Assembly (NCBI GenBank): GCA_049965795.1
Contig: JBMFVW010000004.1
Location: forward strand, 24,370-88,369
DNA length: 64,000 nucleotides
Direction of reading: 5' to 3'
Origin: Acidulodesulfobacterium_A sp049965795
Lineage (GTDB): Bacteria > SZUA-79 > Acidulodesulfobacterales > Acidulodesulfobacteraceae
Both the position numbers and the translations under genes were made by a program. Shown one piece after another: positions 50,913 to 59,461 of the stretch (position 1 is its first letter; each line of letters starts with the position of its first letter). The notes beneath the pieces are model-generated. The model made no database searches, was not told the DNA's origin, and worked only from the letters and a program-made list of their open reading frames with translations.

Positions 50913-51791
50913 ATGAAATTAGCATATTACCCCGGATGTTCGCTAAAAGGAACGTCTTTCGAATATGAAGTATCGTTGTTAAAAATTCTTGAAGCTATGG
51001 ACATAGAGGTCAAGGAAATTCCCGACTGGAACTGCTGCGGCGCTTCGGCGGCCCACAGTATAAACCATAATCTTGCCATAGCTCTTCCGGCAAGAAATCT
51101 TGCGATAGCCGAAAAAGACGGCTTTGAATCCGTCCTTGCTCCGTGCGCCGCATGTTCTAACAGGCTCAAAAACGCCGATTATGAATTAAAAAGAGACGAT
51201 ATACTGAAGAAGAAAATAACCAATTCCTTGGAAATGCCTTACGACTCCGAAATGACCATAAATAATATGCTTGAATTTCTTATCGGAGTAGTCGGAAAAG
51301 AAAAGATAAAATCGATGGTTAAAAAACCGCTTGCCGGACTTAAAGTTGCATCTTATTACGGCTGCTTGTTAGTCAGGCCGCCTAAAGTTATGCAGTTCGA
51401 CGACCCCGAAAATCCGGTTACCATGGACGAGCTGGTTTCTCTTACTGGAGCCGAGCCGGTTGACTATTCTTATAAAACCGAATGCTGCGGCGCGATTAAT
51501 TCTCTTTCAAAACCGGACGTAGTTATGGCTTTAACGGGAAAAGTTTTGTACGACGCCAAAAATCACGGAGCCGACGTAGTAGTAGTTGCCTGCCCTCTTT
51601 GTCATTCTAATTTAGACGTCAGACAGAAGGAAATAGAAAGAAAATACGAAGAAAAAATAGGTCTGCCTATTTTGTTCATTACGGAACTTCTGGGTCTTTC
51701 TTTCGGAATTAACCCCAAAGATCTTGCTATAGACGGACATATGGTTGCGGCAGACAGGGTTTTGAAAAAAATTGAAGAATTTTCGAAATAA
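50913..51791 (+). CDS. hdrB: Heterodisulfide reductase subunit B
   Basis: Catalytic subunit with two CCG domains, 292 residues: YYPGC, NCCGAS and CAAC in the first, YYGCLLV, ECCGAI and CPLC in the second. Both complete motif sets should bind non-cubane [4Fe-4S] clusters where disulfides are reduced. AAAGGAG stands before its ATG, 25 bases after hdrC. It is one of three HdrB-like proteins in the window; only this one lies beside HdrA and HdrC. Confidence 0.92.
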   Translation: MKLAYYPGCSLKGTSFEYEVSLLKILEAMDIEVKEIPDWNCCGASAAHSINHNLAIALPARNLAIAEKDGFESVLAPCAACSNRLKNADYELKRDDILKKKITNSLEMPYDSEMTINNMLEFLIGVVGKEKIKSMVKKPLAGLKVASYYGCLLVRPPKVMQFDDPENPVTMDELVSLTGAEPVDYSYKTECCGAINSLSKPDVVMALTGKVLYDAKNHGADVVVVACPLCHSNLDVRQKEIERKYEEKIGLPILFITELLGLSFGINPKDLAIDGHMVAADRVLKKIEEFSK

Positions 51792-51819
51792 TTAAGATAC
51801 ATACGAGAGGTAAAATATT

Positions 51820-53802
51820 ATGTCAAGAATAGGCGTGTTTGTCTGCTGGTGCGGTTCTAATATAGCGAGCACCGTCGATGTAGAAAAAGTAAGAGAGGAA
51901 GCTGCAAAAATACCCGGAGTAGTCAGCGCCGTCGATTACAAATACATGTGCTCCGATCCAGGACAGAACAGCTTGAGGAACGTAATCAAAGAGAAAAATT
52001 TGACCGGCGTCGTTCTTGCCGCGTGTTCGCCGCATATGCACGAAAATACTTTCAGGAAAGCGGCGGTAAAAGAGGGATTAAATCCGTATTTCGTAGAAAT
52101 TGCAAATATCAGGGAACAGGTTTCATGGGTTCACGAAGATAAAGAAAGAGCTACCGCAAAAGCCGTCGATTTAATGAAGATGATGGTAGAAAAGGTAAAA
52201 AGGGATAAACCTATAGAAGACGTCAGAGTTCCATTAAACAAAAAAGCGCTGGTTATAGGCGGAGGCATTTCGGGAATACAGGCTGCTTTAGATATCGCAA
52301 ACGGCGGAGTAGAAGTTATATTAGTCGAGAAAGAACCGTCTATAGGCGGCAGAATGATACAGCTTGACGAAACTTTTCCGACGTTAGACTGTTCAAGCTG
52401 CATAATGACTCCGAAAATGGTCGAAGCAAATCAGCATCCGAATATTAAGTTATATACATATTCCGAAATAGAAGACGTTTCCGGTTATATCGGAAATTTC
52501 AAAATAAAAATAAAGAAAAAAGCAAGAAGTGTCGTCGAAAAAGACTGTACCGGTTGCGGCGAATGCTGGAATGCCTGCCCCATGCACAAAAACGTAAAAA
52601 GCGAATTCAATATAAATCTTTCTGAAAGAACTGCAATATATGTTCCGTTTCCTCAGGCTGTGCCTTTAGTGCCTGTCTTAGACCGTTCCGTCTGCCTTCA
52701 TTTTAAAAAAGGCGGAAAATGCCAGAAATGTTTTGATGCCTGCGGACCTAAGTGCATTGATTTCAGCATGCAGGACGAAATAATAGAGGAAACCGTCGGC
52801 GCAATCGTAGCGGCAACCGGATACGACCTTATGGATACTTCCATGTACGGAGAATACGGCTACGGAAAATATAAAGACGTAGTTTCGGGATTGCAGTTTG
52901 AAAGGCTTCTTTCGGCTTCCGGTCCTACCGAAGGCGTAATAAAAAGACCTTCTGACGGAAAGACGCCTCAGACTATAGTGTTCGTTCAGTGCGTAGGTTC
53001 GAGGGATCCAGAAAAAGGAGTTCCTTATTGCTCAAAAGTCTGCTGTATGTACACCGCAAAGCATGCAAAACTCTTTGCCCATAAGGTACACGGCTCTCAA
53101 AGCTATGTTTTTTATATCGATATAAGATCTACAAGCAAGGGATACGAAGAGTTCGTCAGAGGAACTATGGAACAGGACGGAGCAGTTTATTTAAGGGGCA
53201 GAGTATCTAAAATATATGAAGATAACGGAAAACTTATAGTAAAAGGAGCCGATACCCTTTCGGGCAATCAGGTAGAAATAGCTGCCGATATGGTAGTGCT
53301 TGCAACGGGCGTAATTCCCAAAAAAGGTTCCGACAAACTTGCGCAAATGCTTGGAATATCATACGATAAATACGGATTCTTAACAGAGTCTCATCCTAAA
53401 CTGAGACCCGCGGAATCTTCCACTGCCGGCATATATCTTGCCGGTATGGCGCAGGGACCCAGAGATATTCCCGAATCCGTCGTTTCCGGTTCTGCTGCGG
53501 CTTCAAAAATACTCGGCTTGTTTTCAAAAAGCGAGTATGAGGTCGAAGGAACCATATCAAGCGTTAACGAAGCGACCTGCGTCGCATGTTTCTACTGCCA
53601 GAGAGTATGCGCCTACAACGCTATAAGCAGAAAAGAAATTAAAGACAGAAACGGCAACGTCGTAAAAGTCGTCGCCAACGTGAATCCCGGACTATGCACA
53701 GGATGCGGAGCATGCGTGAACGCCTGCTTCTCTAAATCCATCGACGTCAAAGGCTTCATGGACGACCAGATCTATGCGGAAATAAAATCGTTGGCAGTAT
53801 AA
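51820..53802 (+). CDS. hdrA: Heterodisulfide reductase subunit A, flavoprotein
   Basis: FAD-binding hub of the complex, the site of flavin-based bifurcation. The 660 residues begin VFVCWCGSNI (typical HdrA N-terminus), then the FAD fold ALVIGGGISGIQAALDIANG (about 140-160), SSCIMTPKM, a [4Fe-4S] set CTGCGECWNACP, an insertion with CQKCFDACG, and a C-terminal ferredoxin with CVACFYCQRVCA and CTGCGACVNAC. Length and architecture fit HdrA of the Flx type. It is followed after 73 bases, containing palindrome A5, by the MvhD-like gene. Confidence 0.93.
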   Translation: MSRIGVFVCWCGSNIASTVDVEKVREEAAKIPGVVSAVDYKYMCSDPGQNSLRNVIKEKNLTGVVLAACSPHMHENTFRKAAVKEGLNPYFVEIANIREQVSWVHEDKERATAKAVDLMKMMVEKVKRDKPIEDVRVPLNKKALVIGGGISGIQAALDIANGGVEVILVEKEPSIGGRMIQLDETFPTLDCSSCIMTPKMVEANQHPNIKLYTYSEIEDVSGYIGNFKIKIKKKARSVVEKDCTGCGECWNACPMHKNVKSEFNINLSERTAIYVPFPQAVPLVPVLDRSVCLHFKKGGKCQKCFDACGPKCIDFSMQDEIIEETVGAIVAATGYDLMDTSMYGEYGYGKYKDVVSGLQFERLLSASGPTEGVIKRPSDGKTPQTIVFVQCVGSRDPEKGVPYCSKVCCMYTAKHAKLFAHKVHGSQSYVFYIDIRSTSKGYEEFVRGTMEQDGAVYLRGRVSKIYEDNGKLIVKGADTLSGNQVEIAADMVVLATGVIPKKGSDKLAQMLGISYDKYGFLTESHPKLRPAESSTAGIYLAGMAQGPRDIPESVVSGSAAASKILGLFSKSEYEVEGTISSVNEATCVACFYCQRVCAYNAISRKEIKDRNGNVVKVVANVNPGLCTGCGACVNACFSKSIDVKGFMDDQIYAEIKSLAV

Positions 53803-53819
53803 CTAACTAAATTACGGCG

Positions 53820-53842
53820 GGGACGGAATTTAATTTTGTCCC
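53820..53842. repeat. Repeat family A palindrome (A5) inside the hdr-flx operon
   Basis: GGGACGGAATT and AATTTTGTCCC around one base. Two arm positions are G-T rather than G-C, so the hairpin would still form in RNA. It is in the only gap wider than 60 bases within this operon, between hdrA and flxD, where it could divide the message. Confidence 0.75.
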
Positions 53843-53875
53843 GTCACAAAACGGAAAAAAAGGAGTCTTTCAGAC

Positions 53876-54358
53876 ATGGAAGATATGAAAGTAGAAAAAA
53901 ATGAGCAAAAAGAAGGATCGGCGGCAGCTAATACGGGCAGTCAAAGCGATCCGAGATTAATAGCTTTCGTCTGCAACTGGTGTACCTACAACGGCGCCGA
54001 TCTTGCCGGAACAAGCAGAATGAAATATTCAGACAACGTAAGGGTTATTAAACTGCCTTGTACCGGAAGAATAGATCCGCTTTTTATAGTAGAAGCTTTT
54101 AAAAAGGGAGCAAAAGGAGTTTTGGTTTCCGGATGCCACCCCGGCGACTGCCATTATACAAGCGGAAATTATCATTCGAGAAGAAAATATGCGGCATTTA
54201 GAGACTTACTCGGCTATCTCGGAGTAGATTTAAACAGGGTTGAATTTTCCTGGATAAGCGCATCGGAAGGAAACAAATGGGTTGCCGTAATTAACGAATT
54301 TACGGATAAAATTAAATCTCTGCCGGATAAAACGACGGATATATTTACAAAAAAATAA
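53876..54358 (+). CDS. flxD: MvhD/FlxD-like [2Fe-2S] protein
   Basis: Links the flavin oxidoreductase module to HdrA. The 160 residues contain the MvhD domain with five visible cysteines: FVCNWCTYNGADLAG, IKLPCTGRIDPLF and SGCHPGDCHY, the pattern for a [2Fe-2S] cluster. The first 30 residues are unconserved and charged. In methanogens MvhD connects hydrogenase to HdrA; here no hydrogenase is encoded, and FlxC, FlxB and FlxA follow instead. AAAGGAG precedes the ATG. Confidence 0.88.
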   Translation: MEDMKVEKNEQKEGSAAANTGSQSDPRLIAFVCNWCTYNGADLAGTSRMKYSDNVRVIKLPCTGRIDPLFIVEAFKKGAKGVLVSGCHPGDCHYTSGNYHSRRKYAAFRDLLGYLGVDLNRVEFSWISASEGNKWVAVINEFTDKIKSLPDKTTDIFTKK

Positions 54359-54369
54359 AGGATATATTT

Positions 54370-55275
54370 ATGGCAAACACAAAAACCGACGAAAAACTGC
54401 AAAAAATAGCAAAAGATCTTCTCGAAAGCGGAGAAGTGAACCTTATAATCGGATATACAAATGGTTCTAATCCGCAAAGAATGAGACCCGTTTTTATAAC
54501 AAAACCTGAGGAGGCGGAAAAGCTTTCGTTCAGCCGTAACGCCGTTCAGGATCTAGCCGTTTTTTTAAAAAAACAGGAAGTCAAGAAATACGGAAAAATA
54601 GGAATAACCGTTAAAGGATGCGACGAAAAAGCCGTTAACGCCTTAATTCAGGAGTATCAGCTATCAAGAGACAATGTAAAAATAATCGGTATGCAGTGCA
54701 ACGGCGTAATAAAACAAAATCTTGCGGACAAAGGCGAAACGAATGTTTCGGAAACTACGGTTTACGATAAATGCCTCATATGTCAGGAGCACACTCCGGT
54801 ACTTTACGATTTTCTCGTCGAAACCGAAGAACCGGAATTAAGCCTGTCGGGAAACGTTAAGCCTTATGCGGAGATAGAAAAATTAGACGCTTTGAGTACC
54901 GAAGAAAAAAACGCATACTGGGCAAAAGAGTTTGACAAATGCATTAAATGTTATGCATGCAGGCAGGCTTGCCCGCTTTGTTTCTGCTCAAGATGCATAG
55001 TAGAAAAAAATATGCCTCAGTGGATAGACACCAATTCCGAAGAACCAGGAAATGCACAGTGGAATCTCATAAGGGCATACCATCTTTCAGGCAGGTGTAT
55101 AGGATGCGGCGAATGCGAAAGAGCATGCCCCGTTAATATTCCTTTAATGCTGATAAACGAAAAAATGGCAAGAGACGTATATAATCTTTTCGGCTACAAG
55201 TCAGGATTGGATATAAACGCTAAACCGGTTTTCGGCGTATTCAGCGAAAGCGATTTCAACGACTTTATAAAATAA
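54370..55275 (+). CDS. flxC: FlxC-like iron-sulfur protein
   Basis: A 301-residue electron-transfer subunit of the Flx module. The N-terminal half resembles the F420-hydrogenase beta/FrhB type domain (IGITVKGCDEKAVNALI) with two Cys groups (QCNG and CLICQEH); the C-terminal half has two [4Fe-4S] sites, CIKCYACRQACP and CIGCGECERACP, with an additional CFCSRC. It starts 12 bases after flxD. I assign it by gene order and domain make-up as in the Desulfovibrio flxABCD-hdrABC locus. Confidence 0.8.
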   Translation: MANTKTDEKLQKIAKDLLESGEVNLIIGYTNGSNPQRMRPVFITKPEEAEKLSFSRNAVQDLAVFLKKQEVKKYGKIGITVKGCDEKAVNALIQEYQLSRDNVKIIGMQCNGVIKQNLADKGETNVSETTVYDKCLICQEHTPVLYDFLVETEEPELSLSGNVKPYAEIEKLDALSTEEKNAYWAKEFDKCIKCYACRQACPLCFCSRCIVEKNMPQWIDTNSEEPGNAQWNLIRAYHLSGRCIGCGECERACPVNIPLMLINEKMARDVYNLFGYKSGLDINAKPVFGVFSESDFNDFIK

Positions 55276-55300
55276 GATAAGATATTGGAGACGGTTTATA

Positions 55301-56323
55301 ATGGAAGAAAAATATTTTGAAATTTCCTCGGAAAACCTTAAAAAATTTGTTGACAGGATTATATCAGACAACTATGAGGTTATAGCGCCGACCGATAAAG
55401 ACGGCGATACTTTTTACGGAAAAATAAACAAGTTTGAAGAAGCAAACTTAGATATTTTATTGCCTAAGATGTCTTATAAAGAATATCTTCTTCCTAAAAC
55501 CGAAACGCTTTTCGAGTATTCCATTTCGGGAGTCGATACGGAAGTTAAAGATGGACTGCTGGGCATTACCGGCGCAAACGAAAAACGGGTTATTTTCGGA
55601 GGAAGACCTTGCGATGCCGGAGCCGGTCCCATAATGGAAAAGGTTTTTAACTGGGATTATAAAGACGAATTTTTTAACGAAAGATTTAAAAACTTGACGA
55701 TAATTTCCATAGCCTGCGAAAAACCGGATAACTATTGTTTCTGCACCGAAATGCAGCTTTCTCCCGAAAGTTCTTACGGTTCCGACATTCTTCTTAAAAA
55801 ATCCGGAGATAAATATTTTGCAATAGTTACCGGAGAAAAAGGTTTAAATCTTGTTAAAGCATATTCGGGTTTATTTGCCGAAACAACAAAAGAGAAAGTT
55901 CCGGCAGATAAAGACTGGAAAAAGATTTTTGAAATAGAAAAAACAAAAAGTTTCTTAGATAAAAATTTTGAGCATAGCTATTTTCAGGAAAGATTTTTAT
56001 CTTGTATAGGATGCGGAGTCTGCACTTACACATGTCCGACATGCCACTGTTTCGATATTCAGGACGAAGGAAACCTTAAAGAAGGCAGAAGGATACGCAA
56101 CTGGGATTCATGTCAGTTCGGAATATTTACCCTTCATACTTCGGGACATAATCCCAGGGTTACGCAGGGCGATAGATACAGACAGAGATTAATGCACAAA
56201 TTTAAAATTTACAGCGAAAAATTCGATAAATATTTATGCGTAGGCTGCGGAAGATGTTCGAGAAACTGCCCCGAAGACATAGATATAAAAGAAGTTGCGA
56301 AAAATTTAGCCGAAATGGCATAA
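55301..56323 (+). CDS. flxB: FlxB-like iron-sulfur protein (AsrA-type)
   Basis: A 340-residue protein of the AsrA/hydrogenase-beta family. The N-terminal 200 residues are the family's mixed domain (GGRPCDAGA), and the C-terminus has two [4Fe-4S] motifs, CIGCGVCTYTCPTCHC and CVGCGRCSRNCP. With FlxA it carries electrons from NAD(P)H to the Hdr part. AsrA alone would suggest sulfite reductase, but no AsrC is present and the HdrABC context argues for Flx. GGAG precedes the ATG. Confidence 0.85.
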   Translation: MEEKYFEISSENLKKFVDRIISDNYEVIAPTDKDGDTFYGKINKFEEANLDILLPKMSYKEYLLPKTETLFEYSISGVDTEVKDGLLGITGANEKRVIFGGRPCDAGAGPIMEKVFNWDYKDEFFNERFKNLTIISIACEKPDNYCFCTEMQLSPESSYGSDILLKKSGDKYFAIVTGEKGLNLVKAYSGLFAETTKEKVPADKDWKKIFEIEKTKSFLDKNFEHSYFQERFLSCIGCGVCTYTCPTCHCFDIQDEGNLKEGRRIRNWDSCQFGIFTLHTSGHNPRVTQGDRYRQRLMHKFKIYSEKFDKYLCVGCGRCSRNCPEDIDIKEVAKNLAEMA

Positions 56324-56382
56324 ATAATCGTTTAAAATAATATAAATTAATATTAATATTATATAGCGGGAGCATATAGTTA

Positions 56383-57207
56383 ATGGAAAATATCTATTTG
56401 CCTAAACTGGCGGAAATTAAAGAAATTATTCAGGAGACTGCGGACACCAAAACGATACGCCTTTCAATAGACGGAAAAAGCATAGATTTTCTTCCCGGTC
56501 AGTTCGGCGAATTTTCGCTGATAGGAGAAGGCGAATCTACCTTCGGTTTTTCTTCCTCTCCGTTAAGAAAAGAATATTTTGAATTCAGCTTCAGGACTTC
56601 CGGACGCGCTACGACAGGTATAAACGGATTAAACGAAGGCGATAAAATTGCTTTCAGAGGTCCTTACGGTAACTATTTCGATACATCGAAGATGCACGGA
56701 AAAGATATAATCTTCGTCGGCGGGGGCATAGGTATGGCTCCTGTTAAGTCTATTATGGAATACTGTCTCGACGAGCGGGATAAATACGGCAAAATTACTA
56801 TATTATACGGTGCAAGAACGGTAGGCGATCTTTTATATAAAAACATTTTCGACGAATGGAAAAATCATAAAGATACCGAATTTGTCGTTACGGTAGATCC
56901 GGGCGGAGAAACTCCGGACTGGAAAGGGAAAGTAGGGTTCGTTCCTACTATTCTCGAACAACTGCCTCTTAAAGGCGAAAACAGCATAGCGGTAGTCTGC
57001 GGACCTCCTATAATGATTAAATTTGCCTTAAAAACGCTTGAAGAAAAAATGGGTTTCAGTAAAGAAAATATAATAACTACTCTTGAAAACAGAATGAAAT
57101 GCGGACTCGGAAAATGCGGAAGATGCAACGTCGGAAGCGTTTATGTATGTAAAGACGGTCCCGTGTTTACGGCAAAAGAGCTTGAAAGCCTGCCGAACGA
57201 CTTTTAA
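56383..57207 (+). CDS. flxA: FlxA-like NAD(P)H:flavin oxidoreductase subunit (AsrB-type)
   Basis: Entry point for NAD(P)H electrons. The 274 residues show the FAD-binding ferredoxin-reductase domain (GQFGEFSL, then FRTSGRATTGI), the NAD domain with VGGGIGMAPVKSI, and a C-terminal [2Fe-2S] motif CGLGKCGRCNVG...VC. The architecture is that of AsrB and FlxA. It closes the hdrCBA-flxDCBA operon, and thrS follows 26 bases later on the same strand. The whole set probably couples NADH oxidation to ferredoxin and disulfide reduction, or the reverse. Confidence 0.87.
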   Translation: MENIYLPKLAEIKEIIQETADTKTIRLSIDGKSIDFLPGQFGEFSLIGEGESTFGFSSSPLRKEYFEFSFRTSGRATTGINGLNEGDKIAFRGPYGNYFDTSKMHGKDIIFVGGGIGMAPVKSIMEYCLDERDKYGKITILYGARTVGDLLYKNIFDEWKNHKDTEFVVTVDPGGETPDWKGKVGFVPTILEQLPLKGENSIAVVCGPPIMIKFALKTLEEKMGFSKENIITTLENRMKCGLGKCGRCNVGSVYVCKDGPVFTAKELESLPNDF

Positions 57208-57232
57208 TTCTAACGACTGAAACTAAAAATTT

Positions 57233-59173
57233 ATGCAGCTATTAATAATTCATGCCGACGATTTTAACTATTCCTTGACCGGAAAAACTCCGGTCGCCGA
57301 AGAAATAGAAAAATCCGCCGTTAATGATTCCGGTAATTTTTTTGAAGAACCTTTAGTGGTTTTTTGCACCGTAGAAAAAAGCGACGCGAAAAACAACGCC
57401 GATATAGTTAGGCAGGCTTTTACCGAAATCAAAGAAATAGCAGACAAATTAAAACCCCGTATAATTATTGTATATCCCTATGCGCATCTTTCCAACAGCC
57501 TTGCCGAACCTCGTATTGCTGTTTCAACGCTGGAATCTTTAAAAAACGAAATAGCGGCTTTTTATCCGGTTTACAGAGCGCCTTTCGGCTGGTATAAAAG
57601 CTTTAAAATATCGTGCAAAGGCCATCCGTTAAGCGAATCTTCAAGGCATATTACCGATCTATCCGGCGAAAACTCTCCAAATTCTTCTCTAAACAAATCG
57701 CCTGCATCTAAAAAAACAAGAGAAGATGTAGTTAAGGACGTGGAAAGCGAATTTTTTATATTAAATTTCGACGGCAAAGAAACAAAAATAGATTTAAAAA
57801 ACGAAAGCGTCTTAGACGATAAATCCCTTAAAGATTTTCCTTCGCTAAGAAAGGTGATAGCATACGAAGAATTTAAAATAAAAGAAGGAGAAACGCCGCC
57901 TTCGGTTTCCGCCATGAGGCGTCTTGAGATTGCCGACCACGAAGAAAATTCCGATTCAGGACATCTTCGCTTTTATCCTAAAGGAACTTTGCTCTTTAAA
58001 CTTTTATCGGACTGGGCGGAAGATATAGCTTTAAACCGTTTAAACTGTATGGAAATAGAAACTCCGCTTATATACAACTGGAATAAGCCCGAGATAAAAG
58101 GTCAGGGTGAATCGTTTCACGAGCGGCACTATTCTATTTTAGTTCCGGACGAAAAATCGGAAACGGGCGGATTTGCGCCTAATAAAGAATTCGTATTAAG
58201 GTTTGCCGGAGATTTCGGTCTTTTTTCTATGCTTAAAGATACGAAAATGAGCTATAAACAGCTTCCTTTAAGATTTTACGAAATCTCAAAAAGTTTCAGA
58301 TATGAAAAAAGCGGCGAATTGACCGGTTTAAGAAGGCTCAGGGGCTTTACTATGCCGGACATACACAGTTTCTGTCTTAATCTCGAAGAAGGTTTTAACG
58401 AATATCAGACGCTTTACAGGACTTACGCCGACCTTGCCGAAGGCACCGGTATCGAATATGCCGTAGTTTTTAGAATAGTCAAAGAATATTACGATAAATA
58501 TAAAGATAAAATTGTAGAACTGTTAAAATACTCCAAAAAACCCGCGCTTATAGAAGTTTTATCTAAAATGAAGCATTACTGGGCACTTAAACACGAATTT
58601 CAGGGCGTGGACTCTGTAAACGGCTCCTGCCAGCTTTCTACCGTTCAGCTCGACGTGGAAGATGCAAAAAGATACGGTTTAAATTTTACTTCGGAAACCG
58701 GCGAAAAAGCCGGATGCATAATATGCCATTCTTCGGTCGGTGCTATTGAAAGGTGGATGTATCTAATAATAGAAGAAGCCCTTAAAAAAAATATTCCCGT
58801 CTTCCCCTTATGGCTTAGCCCGACTCAGGTCAGGATTATACCGGTATCGGAAAAGTTTATCGATGTTGCCGTTAAACTAAAAGAAGAAATTAGCGGCTCG
58901 GATATAAGGGCTGATATCGACGACAGGGATTTCAGCTTGGGTAAAAAAATAATGTTTGCCGAAGAAGAATGGGTTCCGTACATTGCGGTAGTCGGACAGA
59001 AAGAGGCTGAAAGCGGCGTTCTGTCGATTAGAAACAGATATAAAGAAAGAAAAAATTTTAGCATAGATAAAGCCGATTTCATAAAAGAAATTAAAGCAGA
59101 GACAAAGGGAATGCCCTACAGAAAACTTATATTGCCGGATATGCTTACAAAACGCCCGATATTTGTCGGATAG
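57233..59173 (+). CDS. thrS: Threonyl-tRNA synthetase, archaeal type
   Basis: Charges tRNA-Thr. The 646 residues differ from normal bacterial ThrRS in the N-terminus: the first 140 residues are the archaeal editing domain (start MQLLIIHADDFNYSL, compare archaeal RLLLIHSDxxEY; later PYAHLSN and PFGWYKSFKI), and the bacterial TGS and HxxxH editing domains are absent. A charged linker follows (about 135-200), then the class II core with motif 2 FRYEKSGELTGLRRLRGF and motif 3 GAIERWMYLIIEEA, and the anticodon-binding domain (PLWLSPTQVRIIPVS). The gene is complete and starts soon after flxA. Confidence 0.92.
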   Translation: MQLLIIHADDFNYSLTGKTPVAEEIEKSAVNDSGNFFEEPLVVFCTVEKSDAKNNADIVRQAFTEIKEIADKLKPRIIIVYPYAHLSNSLAEPRIAVSTLESLKNEIAAFYPVYRAPFGWYKSFKISCKGHPLSESSRHITDLSGENSPNSSLNKSPASKKTREDVVKDVESEFFILNFDGKETKIDLKNESVLDDKSLKDFPSLRKVIAYEEFKIKEGETPPSVSAMRRLEIADHEENSDSGHLRFYPKGTLLFKLLSDWAEDIALNRLNCMEIETPLIYNWNKPEIKGQGESFHERHYSILVPDEKSETGGFAPNKEFVLRFAGDFGLFSMLKDTKMSYKQLPLRFYEISKSFRYEKSGELTGLRRLRGFTMPDIHSFCLNLEEGFNEYQTLYRTYADLAEGTGIEYAVVFRIVKEYYDKYKDKIVELLKYSKKPALIEVLSKMKHYWALKHEFQGVDSVNGSCQLSTVQLDVEDAKRYGLNFTSETGEKAGCIICHSSVGAIERWMYLIIEEALKKNIPVFPLWLSPTQVRIIPVSEKFIDVAVKLKEEISGSDIRADIDDRDFSLGKKIMFAEEEWVPYIAVVGQKEAESGVLSIRNRYKERKNFSIDKADFIKEIKAETKGMPYRKLILPDMLTKRPIFVG

Positions 59174-59352
59174 GAAAAGGTGTCGGATTTTTTTTCTGCA
59201 TTCACCAAAAAAGTCAATTTTGAGACAGGTGACAGAATTGACTTCTGTCCCCTCTGTATTTATTAATGTATAAAGTTCATGCAGTATTTAATTTGAGAAA
59301 GGGACAGAAGTCAATTCTGTCCCTTGTATTTAGGTAATCTGACGCCTTTTCC
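59173..59352. repeat. Composite nested inverted repeat (B-A6-A7-B')
   Basis: Outer arms of family B, GGAAAAGGTGTCGGAT (59173-59188) and ATCTGACGCCTTTTCC (59337-59352), enclose two family A palindromes: A6 with core GACAGAATTGACTTCTGTC (59231-59249) and A7 with core GACAGAAGTCAATTCTGTC (59304-59322). The two cores are exact reverse complements of each other. The element begins in the stop codon of thrS and extends outward to 59369 with CGGCAATTTTTGGG. It fills most of the 288-base gap before tig. Confidence 0.8.
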
Positions 59353-59461
59353 TTACGGCAATTTTTGGGATAAATAATATAATCATGACAAATTTTTATA
59401 AATATAATATAATATACAAAAAATAAAATATAATTATTAAAACAGGAGAACATAGCAGGTT

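Noticed and set aside
55301..57207. Anaerobic sulfite reductase AsrAB
   Set aside because: The two proteins match AsrA and AsrB in form, but there is no AsrC, and they follow hdrCBA-flxDC, so FlxB and FlxA are the better reading.
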